Shown here in pieces: positions 1 to 7,255 of a stretch of DNA of 54,807 nucleotides. Origin of the DNA: Gammaproteobacteria bacterium (GTDB lineage Bacteria; Pseudomonadota; Gammaproteobacteria; Steroidobacterales; Woeseiaceae); assembly GCA_029864095.1 (NCBI GenBank), contig JAOTUB010000010.1, positions 1-54,807 on the forward strand, in the 5' to 3' direction. The notes below the pieces were generated by a model. It made no database searches and was not told where the DNA came from. It saw nothing but the letters and a program-made list of their open reading frames with translations. Both the position numbers and the translations under genes were made by a program. Each line of letters starts with the position of its first letter. The stretch's first letter is position 1.

Positions 1-158
1 CGCTTTTGCGCGGTGACGATAATCTCTTCGAGCACGATGTCCTGCGCGCTGGCCGGACTGCCGTAAAGGCCGCCAACACTCAGCGCTGCTCCAATAATTG
101 TGCTCAATAGCAGGCGAGATAAGGGCTTATTGTTGTTTGTCGCGTTAGTACCACACAT
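1..158 (-). CDS. TonB-dependent receptor, N-terminal fragment (cut by window edge)
   Basis: Only the first 52 codons are inside the window. Reading leftward from the ATG at 156-158, the product has a signal peptide (polar start, basic stretch, hydrophobic core, cleavage near Ala-Ser-Ala-Gln). A segment ending EEIIVTAQKR follows, which is the typical TonB box at the mature N-terminus of outer-membrane TonB-dependent receptors. A GAGGAG ribosome-binding site lies about 8 bases upstream of the ATG. Such receptors import substrates across the outer membrane using TonB energy. The substrate cannot be told from this fragment. Its position divergent to deoD hints at, but does not prove, a nucleoside-related cargo. 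Confidence 0.8.
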   Translation of the reverse strand, partial: MCGTNATNNNKPLSRLLLSTIIGAALSVGGLYGSPASAQDIVLEEIIVTAQK

Positions 159-187
159 TGGTCGGTCTCCTCATGGTCCGTGGCGAA

Positions 188-217
188 AGTATAGCGTTGT
201 TCCAGGGTATTTGTGCA
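188..217 (-). promoter_or_regulatory. Candidate sigma-70 promoter of the TonB receptor
   Basis: On the minus strand TGCACA (plus 212-217) and TATACT (plus 188-193) are separated by 18 bases. This places a start site near 181, about 20 bases before the receptor ATG at 158. The -10 match is 5 of 6 and the -35 match 4 of 6. It is inferred from consensus only. Confidence 0.4.
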
Positions 218-271
218 CCCGTTTCGGCGAATCTGTGGTAGCGAGGCGACGCCGCAAAGGTACAATGGCGT

Positions 272-979
272 ATGGCCACCAAACACATGAATGCGGCACC
301 GGGCGATTTCGCCGAAACGGTGCTGATGCCCGGCGACCCGCTGCGTGCGCAGTACATCGCCGAGACCTACCTCGACGGCGCCCGCCGCGTAACCGACGTC
401 AGGAACATGTGGGGCTTTACGGGCGAGTACAAAGGGCATGCCGTGTCCGTCATGGCGCACGGCATGGGTATTCCGTCGGCGTCGATTTACTGTACCGAGT
501 TGATCACCGAGTATGGCGTCAAGCGCGTCGTTAGAGTCGGCAGCTGCGGCACGTCGCACCCGGACGTGAAGCTGCGCGACATTGTCATCGGCATGGGCGC
601 CTCGACCGACTCGAATGTCAACCGCATACGTTTCGGCGGCTACGATCTCGCGGCGCTTGCGAGTTTCGATCTCGTGAAGAAAGCCGTCGCAGCAGCCGAA
701 CACCAGAACGTGCGCTATCACGTCGGCAACATATTTTCCGGCGATCTTTTTTACACGCCCGACACGGACATGTTCGCGACGATGGCGGCGTACAACATTT
801 ACGGTATCGAGATGGAAGCGGCCGGTATCTACCCGATTGCCGCCGAGAACGGCGCCGAGGCGCTGGCCATCTGCACGGTCAGTGACGACATCCCCTCAGG
901 CAAATCGCTATCGTCTGACGAGCGGCAGACGACTTTCGACGAGATGATCGTGGTGGCGCTCCAGGCCGTTATCGCTTGA
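272..979 (+). CDS. deoD: Purine-nucleoside phosphorylase, DeoD type
   Basis: The 235-residue product matches hexameric DeoD phosphorylases, which split purine ribo- and deoxyribonucleosides with phosphate into free base and (deoxy)ribose-1-phosphate. Visible family marks are H5 and the phosphate-binding arginines R25 (GDPLRA), R44 (DVRNM) and R88 (VRVGSCG). The nucleoside-binding segment EMEAAGIY lies near 180-187. The SDD motif at 204-206 aligns with the catalytic Asp of the E. coli enzyme (SDH there). Length is normal. AAAGGT lies about 9 bases before the ATG. The gene converges on the microcompartment operon, whose DeoC domain uses deoxyribose-5-phosphate, so it is a plausible supplier. 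A phosphopentomutase would be needed between them, and none is present. Confidence 0.93.
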   Translation: MATKHMNAAPGDFAETVLMPGDPLRAQYIAETYLDGARRVTDVRNMWGFTGEYKGHAVSVMAHGMGIPSASIYCTELITEYGVKRVVRVGSCGTSHPDVKLRDIVIGMGASTDSNVNRIRFGGYDLAALASFDLVKKAVAAAEHQNVRYHVGNIFSGDLFYTPDTDMFATMAAYNIYGIEMEAAGIYPIAAENGAEALAICTVSDDIPSGKSLSSDERQTTFDEMIVVALQAVIA

Positions 980-1005
980 AAATATCGGGCTGAGACTGAT
1001 CGCCC

Positions 1006-1281
1006 TCAGTTCGTCCCGAGTTCCATGGCGTCGACGATGCCGACGACGAGCGAGCGCACCGGAGCGTTCGCGTCCTCCAGAATCTGGCGCGCGCCATTGC
1101 CCTCATCGAGAATCAAAACGGTCTCACCTTTACCAGCCCCAATCGCATCGAGTGCGATGACGTAGCGGCCCGTGGAGCGTCCGTTTTGGTCGAGTCTTTC
1201 AGCGACCAGCAGCTTGCGGCCGTCCACGATTGGGTGGTGAATGGTCGATACGACGCTGCCGGTGACGCGGCCGAGAATCAT
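1006..1281 (-). CDS. BMC-P shell vertex protein (EutN/CcmL family), copy 1
   Basis: A 91-residue single-domain protein of the EutN/CcmL pentamer family, which caps the vertices of bacterial microcompartments. It begins MILGRVTGSVVST and contains DAIGAGKGETVLI and a C-terminal VGIVDAMEL segment, all standard for BMC-P. It is the last gene of the operon and overlaps the preceding BMC-P by four bases (ATGA), so the two are translationally coupled. It is one of three BMC-P paralogs here, a number typical of metabolosome loci with multiple vertex types. Its stop lies 26 bases from the deoD stop on the other strand, with no strong hairpin between. Confidence 0.92.
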   Translation of the reverse strand: MILGRVTGSVVSTIHHPIVDGRKLLVAERLDQNGRSTGRYVIALDAIGAGKGETVLILDEGNGARQILEDANAPVRSLVVGIVDAMELGTN

Positions 1282-1568
1282 CGGGAAGCGTCCTCCCTGG
1301 CGTACAGCCGCACGTCATCGACAAGGCCGACGATGGCGTCGTCGACCGGGACGAACCACGGCTCGAGGGTCAGCGCCGCTTCGCGGCTGGCGACCCAGTA
1401 GATCATCTGACCCGGCCCCGCCATGCGCGTACCGTCGGCGCAGACGAGCGGCTTGCCATCGGGCCGGCCCTCGCGGTCGAGCGGCTGGACCCAGAGCAAT
1501 GGTATGGCGCTGATCTCGTCCACGAGCACCGCAGGAACCACGGTGCCGATCACCCGTCCCAGGAGCAT
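1278..1568 (-). CDS. BMC-P shell vertex protein (EutN/CcmL family), copy 2
   Basis: A 96-residue EutN/CcmL-type protein beginning MLLGRVIGTVVPA and ending with the VGLVDDVRL element followed by a short polar tail. The middle is more divergent than in the other two copies: the usual GAG loop is replaced by a segment around GTRMAGPGQMIYWVAS. It may therefore be a specialised vertex type. It starts inside the 3' end of the upstream BMC-T gene and its stop overlaps the start of the next BMC-P, so it belongs to one tightly packed operon. Pentamer formation is inferred from the family. Confidence 0.85.
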   Translation of the reverse strand: MLLGRVIGTVVPAVLVDEISAIPLLWVQPLDREGRPDGKPLVCADGTRMAGPGQMIYWVASREAALTLEPWFVPVDDAIVGLVDDVRLYAREDASR

Positions 1569-2200
1569 GCGATCTCCTCGGGATATTCGGCGCCCGACGG
1601 CTCGAAAGGCGAGCAGGGACCAAAACGCGTGCCCTGTCCGAGCAGCCTGCGCAGGTCGTTGTCCAGCCGCGGCAGCAGCGACTGCGCGAGCAGCTGATCG
1701 CCGGCCCGGTCGGTGCAGATCCCGAGCGCGGTCTCGGCGTCGGTCAGATCGCCGCTCATCAGCGCCAGCGCGTGGCCGCCGAGGTCATCGCCGAGGCGAA
1801 TCTCGGACAGCATGACGGGAGTGCTCTTGACCGCCGCATCCACGGCGGCGAGTAGTGCGGGTGACGACCGGGTTTCGAAAACGGCGAGCGCATCGCCGGC
1901 CGGTTCGCGCCGCGTGCCGAGAACGGCGTCATGGAGGCTCGGGTGCACGTCGCCTAGAAAAACGCTGCCGCTCAGTGTGCCAGCGGACTCGCCGCGTTTT
2001 ACGCCGACGAAATAAGCCTCCTCGGTGCTCGCGACGCTGCCGCCAACGAGGACAAGGAATCGACCCGGATGAACCGATCCGCAACGCAGCAGCGCAATGG
2101 GCGCGCGCTTGACCATGAGATCGCTGGCGCGGATGCCGTCGGCGACGTTCTCGAATTCCAGCAGTGCTAGTGCGCCGTGTCGCTTTTTGTTCTGCGCCAT
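1550..2200 (-). CDS. BMC-T (tandem-domain) shell protein, type A
   Basis: The 216-residue product contains two consecutive BMC domains. The first spans roughly residues 8-95, starting GALALLEFENVADGIRASD. The second spans roughly 105-190 and includes LAVFETRSSPALLAAVDAA and LMSGDLTDAETAL. Tandem-domain proteins form pseudohexameric trimers in the shell facet and may carry larger, gated pores. By memory it resembles the Haliangium ochraceum Hoch_5812-like trimers. The C-terminal extension of about 25 residues is Pro/Ser/Glu-rich. It overlaps the following BMC-P gene by 19 bases and lies 5 bases after the aldehyde dehydrogenase. The BMC-T call is firm; the subtype is inferred. Confidence 0.85.
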   Translation of the reverse strand: MAQNKKRHGALALLEFENVADGIRASDLMVKRAPIALLRCGSVHPGRFLVLVGGSVASTEEAYFVGVKRGESAGTLSGSVFLGDVHPSLHDAVLGTRREPAGDALAVFETRSSPALLAAVDAAVKSTPVMLSEIRLGDDLGGHALALMSGDLTDAETALGICTDRAGDQLLAQSLLPRLDNDLRRLLGQGTRFGPCSPFEPSGAEYPEEIACSWDG

Positions 2201-2205
2201 GCGTT

Positions 2206-3687
2206 TCAGACAATGCGGAAGTGATCGACGAGGACGCAGCGCCGCAGCCGGCTGAAGGCGATCGGTCCGGTAAGGCCTTCGCCCGTCGGGCTCGCGATCG
2301 TGAAGCTGCAGTGGCCTTCGCCACCTTCACCCAGGCCGGCATAGAACGGGCCGTTCTTCGTAAAAATACTGGTGTTGATGGTCCGCGCCATTTTGCTGAG
2401 TGCTTCTATGTCACGCGAGTACATGCCTGCCGAATGGCCGAAGCCGTGCTCGGCTTCCTTGGCGAGTTCGATGCCCCGATCGACATCGGGTACCGCGGTT
2501 ACCGGTATGACCGGCATCATCTGCTCGGTCCAGACCAGGGGATGCCCGTTCGAGACGCGCGCAACGAGAAGCAGGGGGTCGCCGCGGGACGCGATGCCCG
2601 CCCGCGCGAGAATTTCGCCCGCGTTCCTGCCGATGAGGTCTTTCTCGACGACGGCCCGCTTGCGCGGCCCGCGGTGCTCGCTGAAGATTGCCCGTTCCAC
2701 CTGATGCAGTTCACGCTCGCTCAGGACGTAGGCACCGTGCTCACGCATTTGTTCGAGCAAGTCCTCGACGATGGTTTCCACCGCGATGACTTCTTTCTCG
2801 TCGGTGCATACGATGTTGTTGTCGAATGAGGCGCCGGCGACGATGCCCTTGCCGGCAAGTTCGAGATCGGCGCTTGTGTCGACGACCACGGGCGGATTAC
2901 CCGGGCCGGCACAGATCGCGCGCTTGCCGCTCGTCATTGCTTGTCGCACGACGCCGCTGCCGCCGGTCACGGCAAGGATGCGCACGCCCTTGTGAGTCAT
3001 GAGCGCCTGCGCGGATTCGATCGTCGGCTCGGCCACGGTCGTCACAAGGTTGTCCGGGCCGCCCGCGGCAACGATTGCGCGGTGCAGGAGCCGGACGTTT
3101 TCCATCGAACATTCGCGCGCATTCGGGTGCACGTTGAAGACGATGCTGTTGCCTGCCGAGAGCATCGCAATGGTGTTGCAGATGATCGTCGACGTCGGAT
3201 TCGTCGTTGGCGTAATGGCGCCGATCACACCGTACGGTGCGTACTCGGTCAGCGTCAGGCCGTTGTCGCCCGTGACGGCCTGCGCTGTGAGCGTCTCGGT
3301 CCCCGCGGTCTTGCGCGTGACGAGCCGGTTCTTGATGGCCTTGTGCTCGGGCCGGCCAAGGCCGGTCTCGCGGTGCGCATGATGCGCCAGTTCCTCGGCG
3401 TGTTCGAACATCGACTCGCGAATCGAAGCGATGATCCTTTGCCGGGCTTCGAGGGTCATGCCGTCCAGCTCGCGGAAAGCGACACCTGCCGCCGCAACGG
3501 CGTCGTCCACGTTGGCGAAGACGCCTTCGCCGAGCGCCGCGCGAGGAGCGGCGACCGGCCTGCTGCGGGCTGTGGGCAAATCTGCCTTGTCCGTTGCCGC
3601 GCCCGTCAGACGCTGGGCGAGACGGGTGGCGATGATATCCACCTGTCTGTCGGTTAGGAGTTCCGCGCCCCCTCCCGGTCGGCTCAT
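2206..3687 (-). CDS. CoA-acylating aldehyde dehydrogenase, microcompartment type (EutE/PduP family)
   Basis: The 493-residue product belongs to the EutE/PduP group, which oxidises short aldehydes with NAD+ and CoA to acyl-CoA. The catalytic cysteine is C294 in FDNNIVCTDEKEV, matching the family's FDNNLPCIAEKEV pattern. The signature GPGNPPVVVD lies just before it, and the substrate-loop region TPTTNPTSTI lies near 159-168. Residues about 8-29 form a predicted amphipathic helix, followed by an Ala/Pro-rich linker to about 55. That is the classic layout of an encapsulation peptide directing cargo into the shell. In this operon the aldehyde is most likely acetaldehyde from the DeoC domain. The start codon overlaps the stop of the preceding BMC-P gene. 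Confidence 0.92.
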   Translation of the reverse strand: MSRPGGGAELLTDRQVDIIATRLAQRLTGAATDKADLPTARSRPVAAPRAALGEGVFANVDDAVAAAGVAFRELDGMTLEARQRIIASIRESMFEHAEELAHHAHRETGLGRPEHKAIKNRLVTRKTAGTETLTAQAVTGDNGLTLTEYAPYGVIGAITPTTNPTSTIICNTIAMLSAGNSIVFNVHPNARECSMENVRLLHRAIVAAGGPDNLVTTVAEPTIESAQALMTHKGVRILAVTGGSGVVRQAMTSGKRAICAGPGNPPVVVDTSADLELAGKGIVAGASFDNNIVCTDEKEVIAVETIVEDLLEQMREHGAYVLSERELHQVERAIFSEHRGPRKRAVVEKDLIGRNAGEILARAGIASRGDPLLLVARVSNGHPLVWTEQMMPVIPVTAVPDVDRGIELAKEAEHGFGHSAGMYSRDIEALSKMARTINTSIFTKNGPFYAGLGEGGEGHCSFTIASPTGEGLTGPIAFSRLRRCVLVDHFRIV

Positions 3688-3986
3688 CAGTCAGACCCCC
3701 CCTTGCGGTATTTTTCCTTGCCCCCGATTTCCCAGCTGTCGACGATCGCCATCACGACCGCGTCGACCGGTTTGTTGTCGGTAGCCACGGTCTGGCGCGC
3801 GGACGAACCGCTGGCGAAGAGCACCATTTCGCCGACGCCCGCGCCGACCGCGTCCACGGCAACCACCGAGCCACCGGCCGGCTTGTTGTCGGGGCCCCAT
3901 TCGCCGAGCATCAGGAATCGAAAGCCCTCAAGCTTGGCATCCTTCTCGGTAGCGACGACGGTGCCGAGCACCTTGGCGAGTTTCAC
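3687..3986 (-). CDS. BMC-P shell vertex protein (EutN/CcmL family), copy 3
   Basis: A 99-residue EutN/CcmL protein beginning MKLAKVLGTVVATEKD. It has the canonical VVAVDAVGAGVGEMVL loop, then SSARQTVATDNKPVDAVVMAIVDSWEI. It is the most canonical of the three vertex proteins here and probably the main pentamer. Its stop overlaps the start of the aldehyde dehydrogenase gene by one base. It follows the BMC-H gene after a 22-base gap. The tail KEKYRKGGSD is short and basic, as in many metabolosome BMC-P proteins. Confidence 0.93.
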   Translation of the reverse strand: MKLAKVLGTVVATEKDAKLEGFRFLMLGEWGPDNKPAGGSVVAVDAVGAGVGEMVLFASGSSARQTVATDNKPVDAVVMAIVDSWEIGGKEKYRKGGSD

Positions 3987-4008
3987 GGCAGCACCGTTCC
4001 GCCAGTCA

Positions 4009-4302
4009 CTACTTCTTGGCCGATTCGGTGCGACCCAGCGGTATCACCTCGTCGACGCCGACGTGCGGGCGGGCGATCACGTGCACGGCCACTACGTCGC
4101 CCACGCGGGCACCGGCGGTGCGCCCTGCGTCACAGGCGGCCCTGACCGCCGCGACGTCGCCGCGCACGACGGCGGTCGTGAAGCCGCCGCCGGTTTTTTC
4201 GTAACTCACCAGCTCAACCCTGGCCGCTTTGACCATCGCGTCGGCCGCCTCCACCATGGCCGGAAAACTCCGGCATTCGATCATTCCTAATGCATCTGAC
4301 AT
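4009..4302 (-). CDS. BMC-H hexameric shell protein
   Basis: A 97-residue single BMC-domain protein: DALGMIECRSFPAMVEAADA, then VELVSYEKTGGGF, VRGDVAAVRAACDAG and VHVIARPH, all in family order. It should form the flat hexamers that tile the shell facets. The pore segment reads KTGGG where many relatives have KIGSG, so the central pore is glycine-rich. It is the only BMC-H gene in the operon, so the shell would rest on one hexamer type plus two trimer types. It is followed by about nine residues ending KK. The gap to the BMC-T gene upstream is 50 bases. Confidence 0.95.
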   Translation of the reverse strand: MSDALGMIECRSFPAMVEAADAMVKAARVELVSYEKTGGGFTTAVVRGDVAAVRAACDAGRTAGARVGDVVAVHVIARPHVGVDEVIPLGRTESAKK

Positions 4303-4352
4303 CGCCTTGCTCCTCGCGAATCGGGCTATGGCGCCCGGGTTTGTCGGTTCAA

Positions 4353-4976
4353 TTAATTCTTGACGGTCTTACCGGTGACCGCTTTGATCGCCTGCGTTGC
4401 CGCTTCGTGGGCGACCACCACGTCTTTTTCCTCGCCGCCGATGTAGACACGTCCGAAGCTGCCTACCGCCCGCACTTCGAGGATGTTGATATCTGCTGCT
4501 TTCTCTGCCTCGTTGGCCGCGAGCGCCGCATAGCCCGCCGGCTCGACTTCCAGCACGAACAACGTCTGCCCGGCAAGGATCATGTTGCCGTGGCGGAAGC
4601 GGTTGATCAGCATGGTCTGGGTGTCCTCGAGGTGACGGACTACCTCATTGGAAACGACCCTCGGCTTGTGGCGATCCTTCTCTTTCAGACCCAGGGCGTC
4701 GAGAATGGCTTGCCCGGCCTGCCGCACGTCAGCCTGGCTATCGGAATGTATCTCGAGCATGCCGTAGTGGCGCTCGACGATTTGCATGCCCGGAGTGACG
4801 TCCGTCGATTTGAGCGCCACGTCCGTGATGTGGTTGATTGCCATTCCCGGTGCGATCTCGACAAACAGGCTTGCCTGGCCGACCTTGGGCAGGTAACCCT
4901 TCGAGATCGTCGCCTGAAAGGACGCGAACTGCGGCTGCAGGGAATCCAGAAAAACATAGGTTCTCAGATCGACCAT
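4353..4976 (-). CDS. BMC-T (tandem-domain) shell protein, type B
   Basis: A 207-residue tandem BMC-domain protein beginning MVDLRTYVFLDSLQPQFASF. It contains FVEIAPGMAINHITDVALKS in the first half and LFVLEVEPAGYAALAANEA with EVRAVGSFGRVYIGG in the second. By memory this pattern closely resembles the Haliangium ochraceum Hoch_3341-type trimer, a family that can stack into double-layered gated assemblies. Such proteins are often linked to passage of bulky substrates or cofactors. It is the first shell gene after the fused enzyme, with a 12-base gap, so shell and core are co-transcribed. The stacked form is an inference from the family, not visible here. Confidence 0.88.
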   Translation of the reverse strand: MVDLRTYVFLDSLQPQFASFQATISKGYLPKVGQASLFVEIAPGMAINHITDVALKSTDVTPGMQIVERHYGMLEIHSDSQADVRQAGQAILDALGLKEKDRHKPRVVSNEVVRHLEDTQTMLINRFRHGNMILAGQTLFVLEVEPAGYAALAANEAEKAADINILEVRAVGSFGRVYIGGEEKDVVVAHEAATQAIKAVTGKTVKN

Positions 4977-4988
4977 CGATTCAACTCC

Positions 4989-6329
4989 TCAGGCGCTCAC
5001 GCTCGTCAATTTTGCTTCTTGCACGATGCCGATGCTGGCGCTCGCGCCCAGGCGGGTGGCTCCCGCCTCGATCATCGCCTTGGCATCGCTGTAGGAACTG
5101 ATGCCGCCGGAGGCTTTGACCTCCATGCCTGCGCCGCGAACGACTTCGGCCATGAGGGCCACATCGCTCACGGTTGCGCCGCCCGTCGAAAAGCCGGTAG
5201 ACGTCTTGACGAAGTGGGCGCGGGCGGTTCGCGCAAGTTCGGACGCGCGCCGCTTTTCGTCATCGGTCAGGAGGGCGGTTTCGAGAATCACCTTGCACAC
5301 CGCATTGCCGTCAACACAGTCTTCGACCACGGTCCGAATGTCGCGCAGCACGAGCGCATCGTTGCCGCTCTTGAGTGCGCCGATGTTGATAACCATGTCA
5401 ATCTCCCGGGCGCCGTTACGAATGGCACGGCGCGCCTCCATGGCCTTGATTTCGGGCTCGTTGGCACCGAGCGGGAAACCGACGACGGTGCAGGTGAGCA
5501 CGTCACAGCCGCGCAGCAGTTCGGCAGCCAGCCGCACCCACGTCGGGTTCACGCAGACCGAGCGAAAGTTGTATTCACGCGCCTCGGCGCAGAGGTTTCG
5601 TATCTGCTCCTCGGTCGCCGCGGGTTTGAGCAGAGTGTGATCGATATAGCGTGCAAGGTCGCCGGGAATGTCACCTGGGCGCGCCGCCGGCGAGACGCTG
5701 GTCAGTCCGGTGGCGCCGAGGCGCACGAACTCTCGCGCCGCCTCGGGGTCATCGCCGACGCCGGGACCAGCGGGCCCGCCATTCGGCACCGAGCTGAGTA
5801 TCTGCTGCAGCCGGGTCACGACCCGGTCGATGTCCTGATCCGACCACTCCAGACTATCGATGTCCCGCGGGCCGGGCGGCCTTCCCGAATCGGCAAACAT
5901 CGCGACCCGCTGCAGGTGGCGGGGCTCTGTGCATTCGGTCGCCAGCCAGACGTCCACGATCTGCTTGGCCAGCCCGGCGCCGATGAGACCGGCGCCCAAA
6001 GTCAGCACGTTGGCGTCGTTGTGCTCGCGGCTGTTGCGAGCGCTCGACAGATCGTAGGCGAGCGCCGCCCGCACATCCGGCACCTTGTTCGCCACCATGC
6101 ACGAGCCGATGCCGGCGCTGTCGATCATGATGCCAACATCCGCAGAACCCCGGGATACGGCGTCCGCGACCGCCCGGGCAAAGACCGGATAGTCGACTAC
6201 TTCATGAGATAAAGTACCGACGTCCTCGACCTGGTGCCCGGCGCTTTGCAGGTGCGCCGCCAGGATGCCCTTGAGCTCGAAACCGCCGTGGTCGGCGCCG
6301 AGAACGATCCTTTTCGGACCGGTGCTCAT
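4989..6329 (-). CDS. RpiB-like isomerase domain fused to deoxyribose-phosphate aldolase (DeoC)
   Basis: The 446-residue product joins two enzymes. Residues 5-150 are an RpiB/LacAB sugar-phosphate isomerase fold ([32 protein letters not shown]). The usual catalytic Cys of the CGTGIG loop is Asp here (D70 in IDSAGIG). Residues 225-440 are DeoC, which splits 2-deoxyribose-5-phosphate into acetaldehyde and glyceraldehyde-3-phosphate. Its Schiff-base lysine is K375 (VKTSTGF), with K405 (EVKASGG) and D311 (EIDMVINIG) also intact. The linker (about 150-222) holds an amphipathic helix at about 164-180 between Gly/Pro-rich stretches, which could target the protein to the shell. The start overlaps the regulator stop by four bases. 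The DeoC call is firm. The substrate of the RpiB-like half is unknown. Confidence 0.9.
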   Translation of the reverse strand: MSTGPKRIVLGADHGGFELKGILAAHLQSAGHQVEDVGTLSHEVVDYPVFARAVADAVSRGSADVGIMIDSAGIGSCMVANKVPDVRAALAYDLSSARNSREHNDANVLTLGAGLIGAGLAKQIVDVWLATECTEPRHLQRVAMFADSGRPPGPRDIDSLEWSDQDIDRVVTRLQQILSSVPNGGPAGPGVGDDPEAAREFVRLGATGLTSVSPAARPGDIPGDLARYIDHTLLKPAATEEQIRNLCAEAREYNFRSVCVNPTWVRLAAELLRGCDVLTCTVVGFPLGANEPEIKAMEARRAIRNGAREIDMVINIGALKSGNDALVLRDIRTVVEDCVDGNAVCKVILETALLTDDEKRRASELARTARAHFVKTSTGFSTGGATVSDVALMAEVVRGAGMEVKASGGISSYSDAKAMIEAGATRLGASASIGIVQEAKLTSVSA

Positions 6330-6670
6330 GCCCAGACCGCCGAATCATCGGCGCGCGCGGAGCGTGCAGGGCGCGGTGCTGCCACTTCCGCGTCGAGCAC
6401 CTTCTGTAACTTCATGACATGAAGTCGAAGGCGCTCCAGCCCGAGCTCGGTGAGACGAAACTCGGTGACGGAACGCCGGCCTTTCTTGACCTTGCGAATC
6501 TGGATGTAGCCGACGTCGGCCAGTTTGCGAGTCTGCACGTGCAGGTTGCCATCGGACAGGCTGGTTGCGGCTTTCATGTCCGTGAACGAGACAGGCTGAC
6601 CCGGCACGAGCGTGGCCAGGATGCCTAGGCGACAGGGGGCGCTGATCATTTCGTCGAAGTGAAGATTCAC
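6326..6670 (-). CDS. Winged-helix transcriptional regulator of the microcompartment operon
   Basis: The 114-residue protein is a small winged-helix DNA-binding protein. Residues about 10-75 contain [22 protein letters not shown] (the helix-turn-helix, matching the HTH_34 type) and a wing with [16 protein letters not shown] helix then leads to an Ala/Arg-rich tail. The start is GTG at 6670 with no clear Shine-Dalgarno, and the transcript may have a very short leader. It is the first gene of the operon and couples to the fused enzyme by a 4-base overlap, which suggests autoregulation and control of the whole operon. It has no ligand-binding domain of recognisable type. Two near-identical palindromes, one in this gene and one upstream of it, are candidate binding sites. 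Confidence 0.8.
   Translation of the reverse strand: MNLHFDEMISAPCRLGILATLVPGQPVSFTDMKAATSLSDGNLHVQTRKLADVGYIQIRKVKKGRRSVTEFRLTELGLERLRLHVMKLQKVLDAEVAAPRPARSARADDSAVWA
6409..6425. promoter_or_regulatory. Palindrome inside the regulator gene, candidate operator
   Basis: The sequence ACTTCATGACATGAAGT is a perfect inverted repeat with 7-base arms and a 3-base centre. It lies in the 3' part of the regulator coding sequence, about 80 bases before the start of the fused enzyme gene. A near copy lies 344 bases away upstream of the regulator. It also encodes part of the regulator (His-Val-Met-Lys), so selection on protein cannot be excluded. Confidence 0.5.
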
Positions 6671-6694
6671 GGGCTATTTAACTTTATTTCACGA

Positions 6695-6724
6695 AGTATC
6701 CTGCGTTGAACGCCCGTGTGTCAA
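6695..6724 (-). promoter_or_regulatory. Candidate sigma-70 promoter of the microcompartment operon
   Basis: On the minus strand a perfect TTGACA (plus 6719-6724) is followed after 18 bases by GATACT (plus 6695-6700), a 4 of 6 match to the -10 consensus. The predicted start near 6688 would leave a leader of under 20 bases before the GTG at 6670. The palindrome at 6754-6768 would be centred around -73, a position common for activators. Confidence 0.5.
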
Positions 6725-6753
6725 GCGTTATGGCGCCGCAAAGTAAGCAGAAG

Positions 6754-6768
6754 CTTCATAACATGAAG
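6754..6768. promoter_or_regulatory. Palindrome upstream of the regulator, candidate operator
   Basis: CTTCATAACATGAAG is an inverted repeat with 6-base arms and a 3-base centre. It differs at one base from the palindrome core at 6410-6424. It is non-coding as far as can be seen and lies about 30 bases upstream of the candidate -35 box of the operon. Two such sites sharing 14 of 15 bases, both linked to a winged-helix regulator gene, make a good operator candidate. Confidence 0.55.
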
Positions 6769-6990
6769 TTCGTGCTTCGTGGCATCGGTCGGAGAATGAC
6801 CATGGCATCCATGCGGACGAAGGTGGCCACCAGCACATCGATACCTTGGAGAAATGTACTCTCGGCAGAGAACGCGCCCGAGCCGACGCGGCGCGATTTC
6901 AAAGGAGCAGTTCGTAATACCCCGCGAATCCGCGGCCACTGGTTCAACAATTCAGGAACAGACGCCGCCGCAGAGAGACTGGTACTCGCA

Positions 6991-7217
6991 AATGCAGGAT
7001 GTCGTGACGGCGACCGTCGCGGAGCAGCGACGATTCGCGTCGGTCAACCGCGCGTTCGACGAAAAGCGCAAAAAGGGCCGCTGTTCAGTTCGGACCTTTG
7101 AGAGCGCCGCAGGAGCGACCCTGGGTAGAGGACATGCGCGAGCGCTATGCCGATCTCGGGCGATGGGACGCCAGCGAAGAAGCGGCACGCATCGAGCTCT
7201 TTACAAATCTGCAATGA
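6991..7217 (+). pseudogene. Small unknown protein gene with an apparent frameshift
   Basis: This 572-base gap between the regulator and the PfkB gene holds protein-like sequence in two plus-strand frames. One frame runs from ATG 6991 (MQDVVTATVAEQRRFASVNR, then AFDEKRK) up to the run CAAAAAGGG at 7069-7077. From there the coding-like sequence continues in another frame (PLRAPQERPWVEDMRERYAD, then a tail ending FTNLQ) to TGA at 7215-7217. Removing one A from the run would join them into one protein of about 75 residues. The true start may be further upstream, since the same frame is open from 6854 and AAAGGAG lies near 6900. It could be a decayed gene or a sequencing indel. No family is recognised. 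I saw nothing else coding in 6671-6990. Confidence 0.4.
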
Positions 7218-7229
7218 GGGGGCCCCCAC

Positions 7230-7255
7230 CCGCTCTCGAATGCTATTCGGAGCGG
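7230..7255. terminator. Hairpin at the convergent end of the PfkB gene
   Basis: A stem of CCGCTC-t-CGAAT and ATTCG-GAGCGG around a GCT loop (11 pairs, one bulge) spans the stop region of the PfkB gene. It lies just after the small frameshifted gene on the other strand. No T-run follows on either strand, so a terminator role is only tentative. Confidence 0.25.

Noticed and set aside
980..1005. Terminator between deoD and the microcompartment operon.
   Set aside because: Only a 5-base stem (CTGAG and CTCAG) without T-run; too weak to call.
4290..6212. A 640-codon open frame on the plus strand opposite the BMC-T and RpiB-DeoC genes.
   Set aside because: The minus-strand genes have clear family motifs throughout. 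The open frame reflects strong third-position GC bias and its product has no recognisable motif.
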